From positions 9,362,001-9,426,000 of the forward strand of contig CM050666.1 of assembly GCA_027574665.1 (NCBI GenBank): 64,000 bases of DNA, given 5' to 3'. The stretch is from Rhynochetos jubatus. Its lineage: Eukaryota; Chordata; Aves; Eurypygiformes; Rhynochetidae. The notes under the pieces are model-generated. The model did no database searches. It was given only the letters and a program-made list of their open reading frames with translations, and was not told the DNA's origin. This document shows, piece after piece, positions 1-12,121 of the stretch. Made by a program: the position numbers and the translations under genes. The first letter of the stretch is position 1. Every line of letters begins with the position of its first letter.

Positions 1-1584
1 ACTAAACACCTATCATATCTACACATACTGAAATGAAAATACCTTATTTCAGTACGTTGATAAAATTGTTCCAAGTGGCATCTCTCTGCTGCCAGCCGTC
101 GCCCATGTGCAATACCCAGAGCCCAGCTGGCAGAGCCTGGGCTACGGATGCAGCTCCACCACGCACCGGGGATGGCAGAGCCTGTGCTCGAACGAGAGCT
201 CTGCGCCTGTCACAGAGCAGCAGCAGGCCCAAGCGAGGGAACTAGAATTCTGCCTGACTCCTCGAGACCACCCCTATAACCCATCCCGGGTGTGAGGTGA
301 CATCTGGTCTGCCGTCTTGCAAGAAACTGTCATGCAATCTATGGCATGATCATACCTTGGTACTGCGGCCCGGGAAGACAGCCATAAATAATCATCTCAG
401 CTCATATATATCAATTTATTCTATTACCAATTCATGTGTGTTTTCTGGCAGAATTAGTCTTTTCTCTTTTTAATCATACAACTTAACAGGCCACTGCAGA
501 GAACACACCGGAACACACAGCAGCCAACTGGATTTTCTTCCCCTTATGTGAGCTTCAGTAAAGAATATCTAATGGAAAAAACCAGTGTATGATGGGGAAC
601 TACGGGGAGCCGTGGCTGCCAAGAAGGTAGCATCTACAGAACCATACTTAGTTATCTATCTTTCAGTTCGTACAAGCTGCTCTATTACAGCCTCTGGGTG
701 GAGAAGCATCGATTTTTAAACAACACACGCTAAAGAGTATCTGATCTGACAAAACGTCAGTGTGGAACACAGCCCTCCTGATGCAGGGAAGGCAATGTGC
801 TGCCCCTGCCCTCGGGCAGAGGCCTCAGTCGAAAGGGTGAGAGATGTGCCCACAGCTACCTGAGGGCAAGGGGAGGCTGCCGGGTTTGCTATCGGAGTTT
901 AAATATGGGGGCGGCAAACAGGGGTGGCAATTTCTACATTTGCCTGGCTCTGTGTCAGATGCCACCTGAACCAGTGTCGTGTCCCAGTGAGCACAGGTAG
1001 GACTGGGCAGCGTCAGAGCAGCAACGAGGTCTCTGGGATGCGGCACCTCCATGGAAACACTGGCACTGGAGGGCAACAGCCTCTGAGTGGCTGTAGCGAG
1101 GACCTGAGTTTTGGATAAGGGTCAACAGCTGCACATCAGCTTTATGAGCCTGTTGAGGAGCTCCAGTGTCTCCTGGAAAGACTGCCAAATTTTGCTTTGG
1201 CACATGATATATCACCCACGACCTTTAGTCAAGTGGACCACAAAAGTTGGGGCTGTATGTACGTCAGATGACAACAAAGTCACTATGTACAGACGAAATG
1301 CTCTTCATAAGGCATCCTCCTCCCATTCATCACACAAAGAGTTAAGACACACTGCTAACGGCTTTAGCCTGTCCTCTCCTGTCTTCCTAGAGCTGGCATA
1401 AAATTGGATCCTGAGCCCTGTTTGCTTGATCACGCTTCCCCTCCTCCAACCTGTCCTCACCCCCTGCACCTCCCCACTGCTTTGCCCCAGTCGTCCTCGC
1501 TCGGGTGGGGAAGGCAAAAAATAATAGTGACAGCCCCCACGGGAAAGCCAAGAGGCCCTCGCAAAGTGCACCGCGAAAATGAAT

Positions 1585-1700
1585 GCGCCTGCTCACTCAT
1601 CACATTTCGCATTCATTCTGCCACTCGCTGTCAAATTAAAACGTGGCCAACAACTCATTTCTCCTGCTCTCACAGTTACAAATTAGTCCATTAAGCTGTC
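1585..1700. other. Candidate conserved non-coding block
   Basis: Complex, repeat-free sequence with cattcattctgcc, gctgtcaaattaaaa and tacaaattagtccattaag. The tgtca next to attaa resembles TALE/homeodomain (MEIS/PBX-type) sites. It is called on appearance only; no alignment was possible. Confidence 0.25.
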
Positions 1701-1937
1701 TGCAGCAAGCCTTTTTTCCTCTTCCCAGTAATGGCCTCCGAGAATTCCTTCATAATCGCCAAGTCCTCCTGGGATGCCCACCGAAAGCAGATGGAGAAGC
1801 TCCCGGGTAATACAAGGCACTTTTTAATGACACAACATGCTGTGAGGGTTTTTTTTATTTTATTTTTTTATGTCCCTGTTCTCCCTTCATCATCTTTCCC
1901 CCTTCCCTGCTTTCTTCCACCAGGATGATTAAGAATT

Positions 1938-1958
1938 AAAAAAAATAAATAAATAAAG
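1938..1958. repeat. (AAAT)n-type microsatellite
   Basis: An A-rich run grading into three or four AAAT/TAAA units after a T-rich stretch at 1850-1880. No target-site duplication or element body was seen, so it is taken as a simple repeat. Confidence 0.7.
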
Positions 1959-2029
1959 GAGAAGCAGGGATGGAGGGGCATGGATGCTTCTGTGCAGAGG
2001 CTGACAGCTACAGGAAGGGATGGGGGGAA

Positions 2030-2110
2030 TCAGCTTCAACTCCCTAATTAAAACCTCCTAATTGAATTATTTTTATTGAAAAATTAGACCTTCCATTGGA
2101 AGCTTAGAGA
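2030..2110. other. AT-rich block with clustered homeodomain-type cores
   Basis: CTAATTA (2044-2050) and CCTAATTGAATTA (2057-2069) lie within 26 bp, followed by TTTTTATTG and AAATTAGA. Dense TAATTA/TAATTG cores are common in developmental enhancers, but they also arise by chance in AT-rich DNA. Confidence 0.3.
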
Positions 2111-3329
2111 TCTGGGAAGACAGACGACCAAGTGCTCCTACAGATGACTAATCTGTTTCATTTATCGTGTCTCCTCCTCCCCAGGCAGAGACTGCACAGA
2201 CGACGACCGTCTCTTCCGCGGGCCAGACCTGTCGCAGAGTGAATCGCTCCTGACAGAACAAGTTGCTTAATGCAGAATCCCCGCTCTTAAGGGATGTTTT
2301 GGAGAGCCAAAAGGACTTGAGTGTTATTAGCAAGTAAAGGGCTAGTATCAGCTGGGAGTTGTCTTTATTTATTTAAAAGAGCATCTTATAAAGTGAGGCT
2401 GTTACAGCAGTCTGTTCATGCAGGTGGTACGGGGAAGGGGCTGCCAAGCCCAGCATTGGTGAGGGCACTGTAACCCCCCAAAGCTGCTGCGTATAGAAAC
2501 GAGGCATTTCAACTATGGCAAGCATTATCTGTACACTGACGATGCACAGAAGAAAATACCAACTACATATAGGCAGCTGGTAGCCACGCCGCACTTCAAT
2601 TAACAGCAACTATGGACACATCCTTCCTGTCCACCTATTAATCCAAAGACTTAATCCTGGAGATGCTGCTCAAGAGCAGCACTGCTGCCCCACAGCCCAT
2701 GCAGCAGGGCATGATCCTGGCGAGCACCCGGAGCACGGCTGTGCCACGCTGGGACCTGCTCGGAGCTGGCACGAGCTCTCCTTCCCAACACGGGGTGCGG
2801 CAGCCCACGGCCCTGATCGCAGCAAGGGGCACAGCTCTGAGGGCATCACCTTCCAGACACCATTCTGCACTGAAGAGCCTGGTCAGGAGGATGCCCTGCT
2901 TTATACAGGGCAGTAACAAGTACCACCGTTTGGAGAACTAGCAGAGGACTTGGTCCTTCCTCTGCAGGTTACCGACCCAAACTGAATTCAGCCTCTACTT
3001 CCTGTGTGATGCTTACTTAGTAGTCAAAGGAGGCTGTATTTGCCCCAAACATAGCAATTCACCTCCCAGAATCACAGCTGGCTTTTTCTGAAAGCCTCTA
3101 GAGACTGAGGCAAGAACAGTGCTCTCTGGGAAGAACACATCCCATCCCATTTTTTAACTTTTCCAAAACAAGGAGGAAAGCTCTTCCCCGTGGAAACTAC
3201 TGCAGTCACAAGTGTTGGCCATTCCTGTTTCCAGCTAACTGTCCAAGGGTAGAAACCCCCTACCTTTGTCCCAGTCTTTGCCCATTTGTCTCTCTCCCTC
3301 TCTCCCCACCAAATCAGAAAATTGGCTTC

Positions 3330-3540
3330 AAAACACTAAGACAAAAAACTAATTAATGAAATACAGCGAGCACGCTTTTGGTTTGCTTGCTGACTTTGCG
3401 GTGGGGTGACTCCTACGGCCACGTCTCCTTAGTAACCGCACGGGTTAATTTTTCCTTCACATGAAAATTATCTCGCTGCAGAATTCCAGGAGCTGTGCCT
3501 TTAAGGAAACATTTTGCAGTAAGCTTGCAAGATTCGGTGA
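3330..3540. other. Candidate conserved non-coding block
   Basis: A repeat-free stretch with CTAATTAATGAAAT (3349-3362), a run through gcggtggggtgactcc, and gggttaatttttcc further on. Mixed GC and AT motif content without repeats suggests a regulatory element. Unverified. Confidence 0.3.
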
Positions 3541-5359
3541 CACTACAGTAGTCCCTCTCCAGCCTTCTCCTCCCACATCAAACACAATTCAGCGGCTCGG
3601 CTGCCACCCTGCCGCTCTCCTCCCAGCTCCGCTGTGAGTGACAGGCACGCCGTGCTCACACCATCCTGGGGAACAGCCAAAGGATTCATGGATCTTATTG
3701 CTAGACAGGCTGCGATAAGACTGTTTTCATGGCTATACACCCCCCAGAGAGGCAGGAAGAGAATCAAGGAAGAAGGCGGCAATGGAGAGTGGAGACTTCT
3801 CCACACCTTTCTGGAGACGCTGGGGGGCGAGGAGCTGTTTCATGGGGAGGAGCCGTGTTATGAATGTATGTGTTTCGAGGTGGGGAGGGGAAGGAATAAA
3901 CCGCTTTCCTGGAAGTGAAGAAAAATTGGCTGCATTTGCGATGTCGGAGGCCAGCTGGGAAGACAGAGGCGTGATTCAACGTTTTGTTTAAAGAAAGCCC
4001 ACTCCAAGAGGCAGAAATGTCAAAAAAGCGCCACAACCAGCCCCAGCCCCAACCCCCAAAGTCCTGCATTAGGAGAAGGAAAAACCCAGCTTTCTCTAAA
4101 CACAGATGAGTCAACGTGAATAAAACGGGTCCTTCAAATATCATAAATTATTACTTTAGGAAGAAAACAGGCAGTTTTTCTTTGAACAGTAATATACAAG
4201 TATTCCTACTGGCAGAACTCAAAAGGGGAGGAATACTTCAAGGCAGATCACTGCACTCTTGGATTCTGTTACCACTGTCTGCTCATTTATCCTCTTCCCA
4301 CAACATGTTGACTTCCTGATTGTTTTATATTTACAGAAAATATGAGACAACCTCCCTAGGCTTTTTCATACTGTTCTTTTCTGCTATTTACAATAAACTG
4401 TGTGAAAGAAGTATCTCCCCTATTTACATGTGTGCTCTAGACAAAGATAACGACTAGAAGCAGTCAGTAGCTAGAAATGCCATAGTGCTCAGCAGGTGGT
4501 GAGGGAAACAGGTATACCTATAGAGAGAAGGCTTGGACACGCCCAGAGAAGCATCCATCCACGTGGGCTCTGATTTTGGTGCAGATCATTAGCTAAAGAA
4601 GGATGGGCCAGCATTAAAACAAACTGAATGGCATTTGCAGGGAGGTCTGCTAACTCTTTCTCTATATTTCTATTGCACTGTTGTCCCAAAATATAATGGG
4701 AAGGGACGTGCTGTTGGAAATGCTAATTCAAATAAAAAGAAACCTAAATCATTGACTCCCTTTTCAGTGTACCTGCCATATTTAAAAGTGCACATAAAAT
4801 CAAAGTCAGTCAGCTGGAGGCCCACTCACTTTCTGCAGGGGTCAAGCTAACACCTTTGCTTTGGCCAAGCAAGAAAGATTGTGGTTTAGCCGTTTGTGAC
4901 AGCAATCTAACTTGCATACAGCTCTGCAGCAGTTGTGCACCCGCATCTGTATGCACACACATTTTTGTAACTGGCTCACCGCTCTGTTTAAAACATCTCC
5001 TTGAAATAACCTTGAACCTACAGCACATCTGCAGCGTACGTGCACAGATAGAGGCACGCGTGGATTCAGTGTGCCCATTATAAAAATATTACAGTATAGT
5101 AATGCTTCAGTTAAGCACCAAAACTCCATGGCTTATAATTTTACTTCACTACTTGGGGCAATTTCTGAGAAATACTGTAGTACTTTTAACAGCACATATA
5201 CCAGAGACCATATATACCGCTGCTGGCCGCTGGTTTCCATAAATCTTTCAAAACCAATATTTATACTCCTGTGAAGGAGTGCTGGCTGCTTATTTTCCAT
5301 CTCCGTAAAAGTGGTCAGATCAATAGTTCTGTGTATGTTACTTGGAAACATGTCACAGC

Positions 5360-5620
5360 AGCCTCTAAAACCTCTTTTTCCTTTGTCTGAAATCGATTTC
5401 TGTAATATGCAAATATTAAGAAAAAGGAAGCTTTAAGTTTCCTCTTAGGATCCTTTGTGAATCCTTCAGAATCCAGACAGCACTACGATGGAAAATTAAA
5501 ACCCTGCCAGCAGTTTACCGTCTCCCCTGAGCGCCAGTCGCGCTGTGATCCTAACACTTTGCTCCAAGCTATGAAATTCTGAAATTTGCATATTCTTCAC
5601 TTTGGGATCGTTTCGGCGAA
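5360..5620. other. Candidate enhancer-like block with SOX and POU motifs
   Basis: CCTTTGT (5380-5386, SOX-type), ATCGAT (5392-5397) and the perfect octamer ATGCAAAT (5407-5414) lie within 35 bp. A second, reversed octamer ATTTGCAT is at 5584-5591. SOX/POU pairs are typical of neural and pluripotency enhancers. Function here is inference. Confidence 0.3.
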
Positions 5621-7464
5621 AAGGTAAAAGACCGCGGAGCTGCCTGCCCGCAAAACCAGCCCTCTCCTCGGACCACCTTCCCCCTCGGAAGATGACAAGA
5701 GAGGAGGAGGACTTCCACTGCGCCTCTGCGCCAACGAAAAGGTAACACCGCTCACTCCCTTGCTTTAGATGTTGCTGCACACCCAATTTTTTAGTTAATA
5801 TTCAGGATCAGGAGAATTAAACTTGTGCTATGGGCTCTTACTTTGAGAAGGAGCAAAGAGACGTGCTATTCACTGGAGCTTTTTGTGAGACTTTACTCTC
5901 CCTCTCCCCTTTTTTTTTTCAGCACAGCTTGAGCCCTGAAGCTTTTATTAAAAAAATAAAAAAGGGAAAAGAACCCCAAACCAAGCAGTGTGCAGAAGTG
6001 GGGGGAGTAGAGAAGGTTTAACAAGCTCCAAGTCATAGATTATAAGCTGCTGCTAAAAATCTATGGCTGTTTGGATCTTTGCCACACTGAACAGATTGGC
6101 AAGCTGATCAGAATCGCAGCAGGCTGCCTAATGAGTCCCACACAATTTTTCACCCCATATTTTTCCAATAAAAAAGCAGTTAAATACCAACCGCAGCCAC
6201 AGCAGAGCCTGCCATCTGGCTGCTTTTTTCTCCAGCCATCATTAAAATGGTTCTTGGCAGTTTACACCTCGCTTTTTTCTGTACAGATGTGGAACGAATT
6301 TTCTGACAACCCTTGGATGAAACAGGGGGCTTTATTGAGCTTTACAGATTAACTGCCTAACTTCTGGTCCTAATTTTAAGTGTCTTAGCACACCGGAGGC
6401 ATCATTTTAAGTGAGCTAATTGTACGTATCTGAGCCCACCAGCAACATTTGGTGAAGTTAAAGTGAGATTCAAAATCGACATTTTGAAGAGCTGTGTAAC
6501 CCACGCCACCACGGTCACCAACGTCCGGCCCACGCTGTGAGTTCACAGGGATTAAAAATAATAACTGTAAGGATAGCGTTCAAAAGCGTCTACAGAGGAA
6601 ACCAAAGAATTATGGTTTAAACCCACTTACTGCAGCCAAATGATTACGAGCAGCTTTATTTCTTATTCTTTGCTTTTACTGTTGTCCCCGTGCAGCAGTT
6701 TGGTTAGCCGGGGAGTAACGGAGCCCCGTATCTGCGGTTACTCCACTGACCCCAGCGCAGCGGAACGCAGCTGCAGCCCCGAGTGTCTGGTTAGATGTGT
6801 TCGAGCCGTGGGACAGCTTACTGGAAAGCAGCTCAACTCGCCTCTTTGTCACTGGAAGATGACACTGAGCAGAGGGAGAAGAAAGCGGACTTTGGGGCAC
6901 AGAATTTATGCCCAGAAGAACAGTCAAATTTTGAAACCAGAAATGCAAAGTAAAGGTCCTTTAGAAACCTAGGAAAGTCAAAATATAGCTAAGAAGCACA
7001 TTTAAAAACTATTTATGGGCCAAACAGAAGCAGGAGAGGCTGGAGATGGATACAATTGGCTGAATGTCTACGGATAGTTGTGATTAATGTAGTCTGCAAG
7101 GCCGGGCAGTCAGGGGGGTGGGAGCGGGAGGGCAGCCAGCTGAAGTGCACTTTAGATGCTCCGAAAAGAGTGTTTCAGTCTCTCCCTAATGACTTGTCAA
7201 GACCACAAAAGAAGCAGTGGAAGGGCACGGACTGGAGCCCAGGTCCTCCAAGGGCAAAGCTGGAGGTCCGTCAGACCCCTCTTTTTCCCCCAGAAGACGA
7301 CAAACAGCAGCAGCACATCAAGGAGGCTTTTTATCGTTTTGCTTTCCCTCGCATCCCTAACACAGATTATTACTTATGCCAATCATTTTATAATGACCAG
7401 TGGATTTAAAAAATGAATAATTTATAGGAATGTTGATAACATTTATTTGTTTTCAGCAAGGACT

Positions 7465-7540
7465 TCATAGAATCATAGAAAGGCAGTACAGAAAGGGACC
7501 TTAAAAGGTCATTCTAGACCCCCTGCTCTGAAAGAGATTA
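7465..7540 (-). mobile_element. CR1 LINE 3'-end fragment
   Basis: The start tcatagaatcatagaa, followed by agaaagggaccttaaaaggtc and tctagaccccctgc, is the reverse complement of the bird CR1 3' end. The element is therefore on the minus strand with its tail at the left. Only about 75 bp are recognisable; the sequence beyond fades into unclear DNA and may be more decayed CR1. Confidence 0.85.
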
Positions 7541-10500
7541 TGGTGGAGATTATGTGCATAATAATGTAAATGACCCTATAACTGTACTCCAGAATCAACA
7601 TTTTCATTAAGAAATATATTGCCCTTGTAATCCTACTGGTTGGGTAGATAACCTTCAGCGTGCAAGCTGACGGAACCACAGCACTCCGAGCCTGGAAACA
7701 GGCAGAAACAGTGACCCTGGGAAAGCGCGATTGGGCATTTAGTCAGAAACCCACCACGCACAGGCTGGAGATGAATACAACTGGTTGACTGTGTAGTGAT
7801 AGTGTATGCTGCTACGACTGTCCATAAGGGGTGGCAGTTTTGGGGGACGGGAACAGCAGGGCAGTCAGGTGAAGCTGAGAGTTGGAGTGATGGAGATAAA
7901 GAGTTCCATGTTCATGCTCTGCTGTTGGAGTCACCCCTGGCCCCCAAACTGTGATGTGTCCTATCCCCATTACTGGAAATAGCTGTGCAAATTGCTGACG
8001 AAAAAGAGGAAAAAAATTACCTCCATCTCTTTAGTGGGTGCTGAAAGCTCCAATTTATCTCCTACCGATCGACCTAAAGCACCAGTTCACCCTACAAGCA
8101 CTGATGTACTTTCAATGCACAACCCTTCAGCCTGCTGCAAACCTCATGGCAATAATAAAAAGAATTGACTTGAGCATCAGTAGTCAGGTCAGACAGTTCT
8201 GGGGTCCCAAACTCTATAATTTGGGCCTGGTGTGCAGTGCAGGGTAAAAGACCTTGTTTTATAGCAAAGTAAATTAAAAACCAAGCAAATCTGCCAGAGC
8301 AACTTTTTGTCCTATTACACTTCTGGTGAATTTTGCTTCTCAGAACCGTTACGGTACGAAGAGGCATTCACATACACACACTCTGCCTTGACATTCGCAC
8401 TCTTTTATATAAACATCTTTACAATATTCCATTACCACAGAACGCACCAGCTAATAGCCAAATCCCTAAAGCTGCTAACAATCAAGTCTGGCTCAGAGTT
8501 GCCTCTGAATAACTTCCATTTCTCCAATGCTTTTGCACAGCAGGATTGCTAATAAACAACCGGGCAGTAAAACTACAAGTCAGCCAGTACTGCCTCTGTC
8601 TTCTCCAGTTCAGGGAATTGCTCTGATACAATGTGGAAATAGATCCTGTGACCAAGCAGCCTCTGGGAATTCTTACATTTCAGGTTGGGTTGTCTTCATT
8701 TGGGTTATTTTGGGATATCCACAAAAATGAGTCCCAATTCCCTTTCCCTTGCTCTCCACCCCCCACAGTCACACACTCCACCAAGCAAAACATTGCAGCT
8801 ACTTAAATGTGGCCAGGGAATAAACCAGTTCAAGAGAAAAATAGTCTCATCTTAAATGGTTTCCATCCAATCAAATGATTTAGCCCAGAGGCTAAAATGA
8901 TTTAGCCCTTACACAAGTCTAACACAATAGCATTTGCATAACTTACTCGCGCTCTCTCCCCGTCTGTCCCACTGAGTGTTCCCAGCCCACAGAGAAGACA
9001 CCAGGATAACTGGGCATTTGATCCAAGGCTCGTTTTCATTTTATTTAGGACTCATCTGAACCAAAGGTCCGTAGGTTACCTGTGTATGACAAACTGCCCT
9101 TTGTTTTACAGATCCGCTGGCAGCCGCAACGAGCTCTGGGGCCTGACTGCCTTTTCTAGCGACGGGGCTGACCAGGGGCAAGAGCTTCGGAATGACGTAC
9201 TGGGGTAAGGTGCTAAGCAGCCAGTGTATCGTCATGCAGAAACCCTGAACCCAGCGGCCTTCTGTGCCATGGCCAGCCACATCACAACAGAGCATCCTAA
9301 AATTCACATTTTAGACTTTCACGCTTGCTTCAGCCCTGCAGTGTGTTATATTTTTATTGCTTATTATTGCTAAGTCAGTGTAATGGACATGTTGCCTTTA
9401 CAGGTAATGTTCTTGTGGTGAGATGCAAAACTACTTTCAGGTTTATTAATGATCCTTTCCTCCTCACTGCTTTTAAGGGTTTATGGTTTAGATTTGAGAT
9501 TTTAGCTGTAGGCAGAAATATGGTGCAAACTGATCCTAGAATTTCCACCCCTGATCCTATTAAAAATAAATTCCTTTTATTGCAAAGGTAAAAGAACATT
9601 CACATTGAAAAAGGTAACAGATTGATTAGGGGTATTTAAGTCATTAATTTTCACTTAGAATATAATAAATTTAAACTACATTTTCTTCCTAAGAAATAAG
9701 GCTTTGCTCTTGAATTAAAAAAGTTCAAATCCATGGGCTGCATGAGGGAGAAAGGAAAGTAAATAAGCAGAACACCTCTGGACTTCTAAAGAGAAGAGCT
9801 GGACTCAGAGAGAATCGTACAGCCAGTCATTTGGACGTCTTGGGGTTATATAGTTTGATTTCTGCATTTATAGGCATCAGCAGGAATTTTGCCAATGACT
9901 TAACTGACTTTTATGCTATAAAGCTAGAATGATCCTTTTTGATTAACTGCTGTGACCTCCTGCATAACACAGGCTTATAGCACCGGGCCAAGATTTCATC
10001 CCAAATCTGGACAGAAGAGAGATGCACAACATGTGAGTCAGCAGGACAAGCACAACAATTTTAATTTCAAAATGCCAAATCGTGCTGCCAGGGGAAAACA
10101 GGGTGGATGATGGACAGTTCTGGATACCGAGAGGTTTCTTGAATTATTGGGAGATACTTGGCTATGTCAAGCAAGCTGACTGAGCTAGCTTTCATCTCTT
10201 GTTTTTAATTATCTTTACTCTCAGAGTTTCCTTGTTGTGCTAAAAGTTGTCCTGGTGTAAGCCTCCTCCCCAGATCTAATCTTTTTGCTTGAGGCAACTG
10301 GGGCAGGGTTATTTTGACATGCAAACGAAGAGGACATATGTTGCATGCAAATGAGAGGGCCACAGCTTAGAGCAGACAGATTTTTTTTCCCCTGCCCCAG
10401 GCATTTCTGTTGTTGCTTAACAGGATTTCCTGGGGATCTAGATCAACACTTTCACATCAGGGTCTCTAAACTCCGGCTGCCCATCCAGCCACCCAAGGGC

Positions 10501-12051
10501 AGCCTGGGGAAGCAGGTCAGGCTCCCCTGGGTGCTGAGCAGACAGCCCAGCCATGGTGGTAGCTTTTAGAGGGGGAGGGAACGGGTGCTGGTTGTTGTGA
10601 AGGCTCAGCCCCACCAGCAGCAAGCTCACCTTGAGCCAGGCTGATTTCAGACCTGCTTGGGGAAAGCTGGCCCGAGGCCACCAGCCCGGCCAGCCTCACT
10701 TGCTCTTTGTTGTTCTCAGGTATTAACACTGGAAAATTGGCTACTGTGTACTGGCAGTAACTTCTTAATGTTATTTAATACACGTTATTGTATTCACATT
10801 GTAAAGGGCCCACACCCTGTTCTGATTCAAGACCTAGATACAGAGTCATTAAGGTACTATAAACACCACTTTTAAAAGCCTGACTACGTATTGACACAGG
10901 TTTTTGTGTGTGTGGAACAGACTCTCAAAACCACCCTCAAACATTGTGATGACGTTTTACACCGGGCTCCTGTGTCCCCAGGATGGCATTAACTGAAATA
11001 GTACTGTGAAAGCAAAGGGAAACATGTGAAACGGCAAGGTCTGCGCAAAATAATTTGGCTTCGGTGGTAAGAAATCAAGGCAATATGGAGAGGAGGACAG
11101 ATTCTGTGCTTGATCCTTTATCTTTGCTTGCCGAGAGTCTAACAGTCATCCGAGAGTGAATGTTACCAGGGGAAGCATTTGAGAACTTGCCTTTGCTACC
11201 AAGCAAAGTGCTTGAATTTCAAAATACCCATCCCCAGACGAGAGTACTGGCAATCATACTCGCAGGACTTAAATATGTGAATATTTAAAAAAAAAAAAAA
11301 GGAAAAGATGGTCTCATAACACTTGGCACAAATCACACCATTCACTGCGAGAAATCACTTCAGGCCAAGCTAACCCCATGGGCTTCGAGGGCTGTCAGCA
11401 ACCTCCACAACCAGAATGAACTTGCAGGTCCCTCCTTTCGGTGGGTCTGCTCCAGTTGGGGTGGGGGGCTAGCTCTTTTGGGATCAACTAATTGTATCGA
11501 CGTACTCACCCCACCGCCCTAAATAAGGCAGATCTGGAACAGCAGCAGAGGGAGAAAGCCTTACAGATGGTACGGCCACTTGGCAGCTTACAAGGCGGCC
11601 TGGGTGCCCTCCCGACCTTTGCCGGCTGTCCCCAGGGAGCAGCCCCACAGGCACAGGCAGGAGCGAGTCAGATGGGGTCAACAGATGGCTGAGAATATGC
11701 TGCACATTAACACACATTCTTCATGCGCCTGACTCTGGCCCAGAAATGAGCAGGAGAGGGATTTGGCCCCGGTACATTCAGCAAAACCATGGCCATGCTG
11801 CACTGCTCATTTCTTATTTTGTTTTTCTGTTTTCTTTTACCCATATATTGTCTGCTCCTAAATTTTAGGGAGAAAACTAATAGCACCTAAAGAGGACTGT
11901 GGTTTTTCATCACTGTTTATTACTGCTAATTCCTTAGTTCAACTTGCAGAATAAAAAATGTAGAATATTGTACAATCAACACGGAAGTACATCCTCTCAG
12001 TACTGCAATGATTTCTTAGGTCAGTTCCTCAGGAGATGAATGAAAATACAA
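7541..12051. other. Non-coding, no gene seen
   Basis: Repeat-poor intronic-type sequence. It contains perfect octamers at 8932-8939 (reverse) and 10345-10352, a GC-rich piece at 10400-10720 with frames open on both strands, and a 14-nt A run at 11287-11300. A pyrimidine-plus-ttacag acceptor-like motif near 9100-9110 has no credible exon after it. Confidence 0.5.
11287..11300 (+). repeat. Poly-A tract
   Basis: Fourteen consecutive A after atttt-type AT-rich sequence. No retroposon body was recognised upstream, so it is treated as low complexity. Confidence 0.7.
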
Positions 12052-12121
12052 CTTAACGGTTGGACTTGATCATCTTACAGGTCTTTTGCAACCTAAACAA
12101 TTCTATGATTCTCTTCTATGA
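12052..12121 (+). mobile_element. CR1 LINE 3'-end fragment
   Basis: It runs taacggttggacttgatcat, then ggtcttttgcaacctaaaca, then attctatgattct, which matches the terminal part of bird CR1 in the plus direction. It is heavily 5'-truncated, as expected for target-primed reverse transcription. Confidence 0.88.

Larger units (their letters stand above)
1..7464. other. Non-coding, probable intron of a minus-strand gene
   Basis: No exon could be supported. Open frames here are short, overlap on opposite strands and lack domains. The stretch holds four blocks that look like conserved non-coding sequence (entered separately), an AAAT microsatellite near 1938 and a GC-rich patch at 2660-2870 that is open on both strands for compositional reasons. 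Assignment to an intron depends on the microexon at 40389-40418. Confidence 0.5.

Noticed and set aside
1729-1806. 78-nt exon-like interval on plus (tcttcccag … ccgg|gtaata)
   Set aside because: Two frames open, no family match, opposite strand to the only supported exon, and inside a block that looks like non-coding conserved sequence.
5900-5960. Acceptor-like tttttttttcag on plus
   Set aside because: Following sequence is A-rich (attaaaaaaataaaaaaggg) with no donor; low complexity.
10630-10728. Exon-like 99-nt interval on minus with a strong CAAG|gtgagc donor
   Set aside because: It is open only if entered with two leading bases, while the microexon on the same strand ends in phase 0, so it cannot follow directly. 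The acceptor (attttccag) is modest and the GC-rich peptide matches nothing known to me.
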